DNA of 7,259 bases, taken from Victivallales bacterium Lenti_02. GTDB lineage: Bacteria > Verrucomicrobiota > Lentisphaeria > Oligosphaerales > Lenti-02. The notes beneath the pieces were generated by a model. That model was not told the DNA's origin and searched no databases. It worked only from the letters and a program-made list of their open reading frames with translations. Positions within the stretch are counted from its first letter, which is position 1. The number at the start of each line of letters is the position of its first letter. The stretch covers positions 17,319 through 24,577 of the forward strand of contig LVAZ01000061.1 in the NCBI GenBank assembly GCA_001603055.1, read 5' to 3'. Of this stretch, positions 6,801 to 7,259 are shown one piece after another. The translations under genes and the position numbers were made by a program.

Positions 6801-7259
6801 GAGATGCGGGTGTGGCTGTGGCAGACCTGGGAACGGGAGATCGACGGCATCCTCGTCTGGGAGAGCAACTACTGGACCAGCAGCGCCGCCTATCCCGACC
6901 AGCCGCAGAATCCCTACGAGGACCCGATGGGCTGGGTCTCGGGCTACAGCACGCCGAAGGGGAGCAAACGCCCCTGGGGCAACGGCGACGGACGCTTCAT
7001 CTATCCCCCCGAGGCGGCGGCGGACGGCAATCCGCCGGAGCCGGTGCTCGATGGGCCGGTGGACTCGATCCGCTGGGAGATGCTGCGCGACGGCATCGAG
7101 GACTACGAGTATTTCGCCATGCTCAAGCGCCTGCTGGCCGAGCGGGGCGACCGGCTCCCGGCGGCCCGGCGCGAGGCCTATGCCGCCCTGCTGCAGGTGC
7201 CGGCGGCGGTGAGCGTGAGCCTGACCGAGTTCACCACCGACCCCGCCCCCGTCGAAGCC
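3822..7259 (+). CDS. secreted multidomain DUF4091/GH123-type glycoside hydrolase, 3'-partial
   Basis: An open reading frame of 1146 codons, still open at the right edge. Residues 1-16 (MKSLLALVLVGVAAWG) look like a Sec signal peptide. A first galactose-binding-like beta-sandwich spans about 17-155 (opening VPNGDFSAG, closing VFADVSLEEV). A second spans about 160-315. An Ig-like segment follows at about 328-438. The GH123 N-terminal domain lies at about 445-600 (SSGWKVPRLRP, then LARNEAEAVQLVLRP). The DUF4091/GH123 catalytic barrel starts near 601 and holds YWFDEP with Asp906-Glu907, the adjacent acid pair used by GH123 enzymes in substrate-assisted hydrolysis. The family motif WEMLRDGIEDYEYF lies at 1085-1098. 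About 160 residues (664-823) interrupt the barrel and read like another beta-sandwich. Characterised GH123 members are N-acetyl-beta-galactosaminidases, but most DUF4091 proteins are untested. The final residues (SLTEFTTDPAP) match a typical family end, so probably few are missing. GAGGAG nine bases upstream supports the ATG. Confidence 0.95.
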   Translation, partial: MKSLLALVLVGVAAWGIEVPNGDFSAGEGEQPASWRLAEAAGGWYRDGERPGVYVRGDGSNMGYWRSATLPFEPGKVYRVEFLARSPGGGGGTAVTGPVFCNMDIGVPPTEWRRYRGVFLAPHHLTEDSAWLRFGQWHVSGEVVFADVSLEEVQPVHRRVGDVVLGTGESVAGTQYRFRAPLDGEGRNYARPLVHAACGFNSNRWTFGADSEVVYAHRIGERAQTAGSVEVTVGYYRGGRLVVEASADGKPWIEVATLEEQGSAQAELPADLYPATEIRIRLRAQAGQRVGAAQSDPGSFQVHGFEYAATLREGIEPGFEGGTRYVAVESVHPALAVSFRDFGAGIPGAANEIRATVANPGAAVEAVGSVAFRREGETELRPAASQRFRLNPGETEIVLPYEIPGTGAWELFFALESAGTFRARTDMYVPVFYAFDYGELVPGSTAEVALWRASSGWKVPRLRPAPTARAEAVELALARNEAEAVQLVLRPARDLRGLTVAAGALLGPGRAALPASAVEVLRVGYVPVTLPTDRTGLAADWPDPLPPLAAPLDVAAGQNQPLWIRVKTPAEAIPGLYRGTLDLRAEGWAATVPLAVEVFDFALPNRMTCETAFGFSPGMVFRYQKVNDPAQRREVLAKYWRNFGDHHISPYNPAPLDPFVVTWPQQGDWAGGTIDRTDKVAGVASLLVNDTSETAGASARFGELVRIPRAGFRLRFHYRTLEPGHAFLVTFNHHDGNRTWMSGRNHDMRLVGDGTWQSVDRVVDRFPEGAEFVAITLWATLYADDGHYTGGVRYDDFELTDLDTGKVVAKGEFEPLAPETLQPVFDWTAWDRAVAEGIETYGFNTFRLPLQGMGGGTFHARTDPTLLGYAEGTPEYTAAFSRYVGAIEGHLRDQGWLDEAFVYWFDEPDPKDYEFVMNGFRKLKQHAPGLRRMLTEQVEEELIGGPNLWCPVSSSFQEELAPLRRAAGERFWWYVCTGPKAPYCTLFIDHPGTEMRVWLWQTWEREIDGILVWESNYWTSSAAYPDQPQNPYEDPMGWVSGYSTPKGSKRPWGNGDGRFIYPPEAAADGNPPEPVLDGPVDSIRWEMLRDGIEDYEYFAMLKRLLAERGDRLPAARREAYAALLQVPAAVSVSLTEFTTDPAPVEA

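Overview
This is a high-GC bacterial segment (by eye about two thirds G+C, with G or C at most third codon positions). It carries five protein-coding genes and no RNA genes, insertion sequences or CRISPR array. No gene fixes the taxonomy. A very long secreted DUF4091/GH123-type protein, a glycoside-hydrolase lipoprotein, an IclR regulator and a QueG-like iron-sulfur protein together resemble polysaccharide-degrading bacteria of the PVC or neighbouring groups (Lentisphaerae/Kiritimatiellae, Planctomycetes, Hydrogenedentes). That placement is inference.

Layout: (1) 40-327, minus strand: a small DUF2442 protein. (2) 328-522: a non-coding gap with a weak promoter candidate and a short degenerate tandem repeat built on CCTTCGTG. 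(3) 523-1299, minus strand: an IclR-family transcription regulator. (4) 1300-1397: a divergent intergenic region with three copies of the 7-mer TGTCGTA/TACGACA forming two overlapping palindromes, the probable IclR operator. (5) 1398-2429, plus strand: a QueG-like 4Fe-4S protein. (6) 2430-2527: a gap with a perfect 13-bp inverted repeat. (7) 2528-3730, plus strand: a TIM-barrel glycoside-hydrolase-like lipoprotein with motifs reminiscent of both GH42 and GH14. (8) 3731-3821: a short gap. (9) 3822 to the window end, plus strand: a secreted multidomain DUF4091/GH123-type protein, open at the right edge.

How the genes may work together: the regulator and the iron-sulfur protein are divergent and share an operator-like region, so their co-regulation is the best-supported functional link. 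The two glycoside-hydrolase-like genes follow on the same strand. One carries a lipoprotein signal and the other a Sec signal, so both should act outside the cytoplasm, and together they suggest processing of a complex glycan. The inverted repeat between the iron-sulfur gene and the lipoprotein may end the first transcript, so a single operon cannot be assumed. The substrate, the inducer and the reaction of the iron-sulfur protein cannot be read from the sequence.
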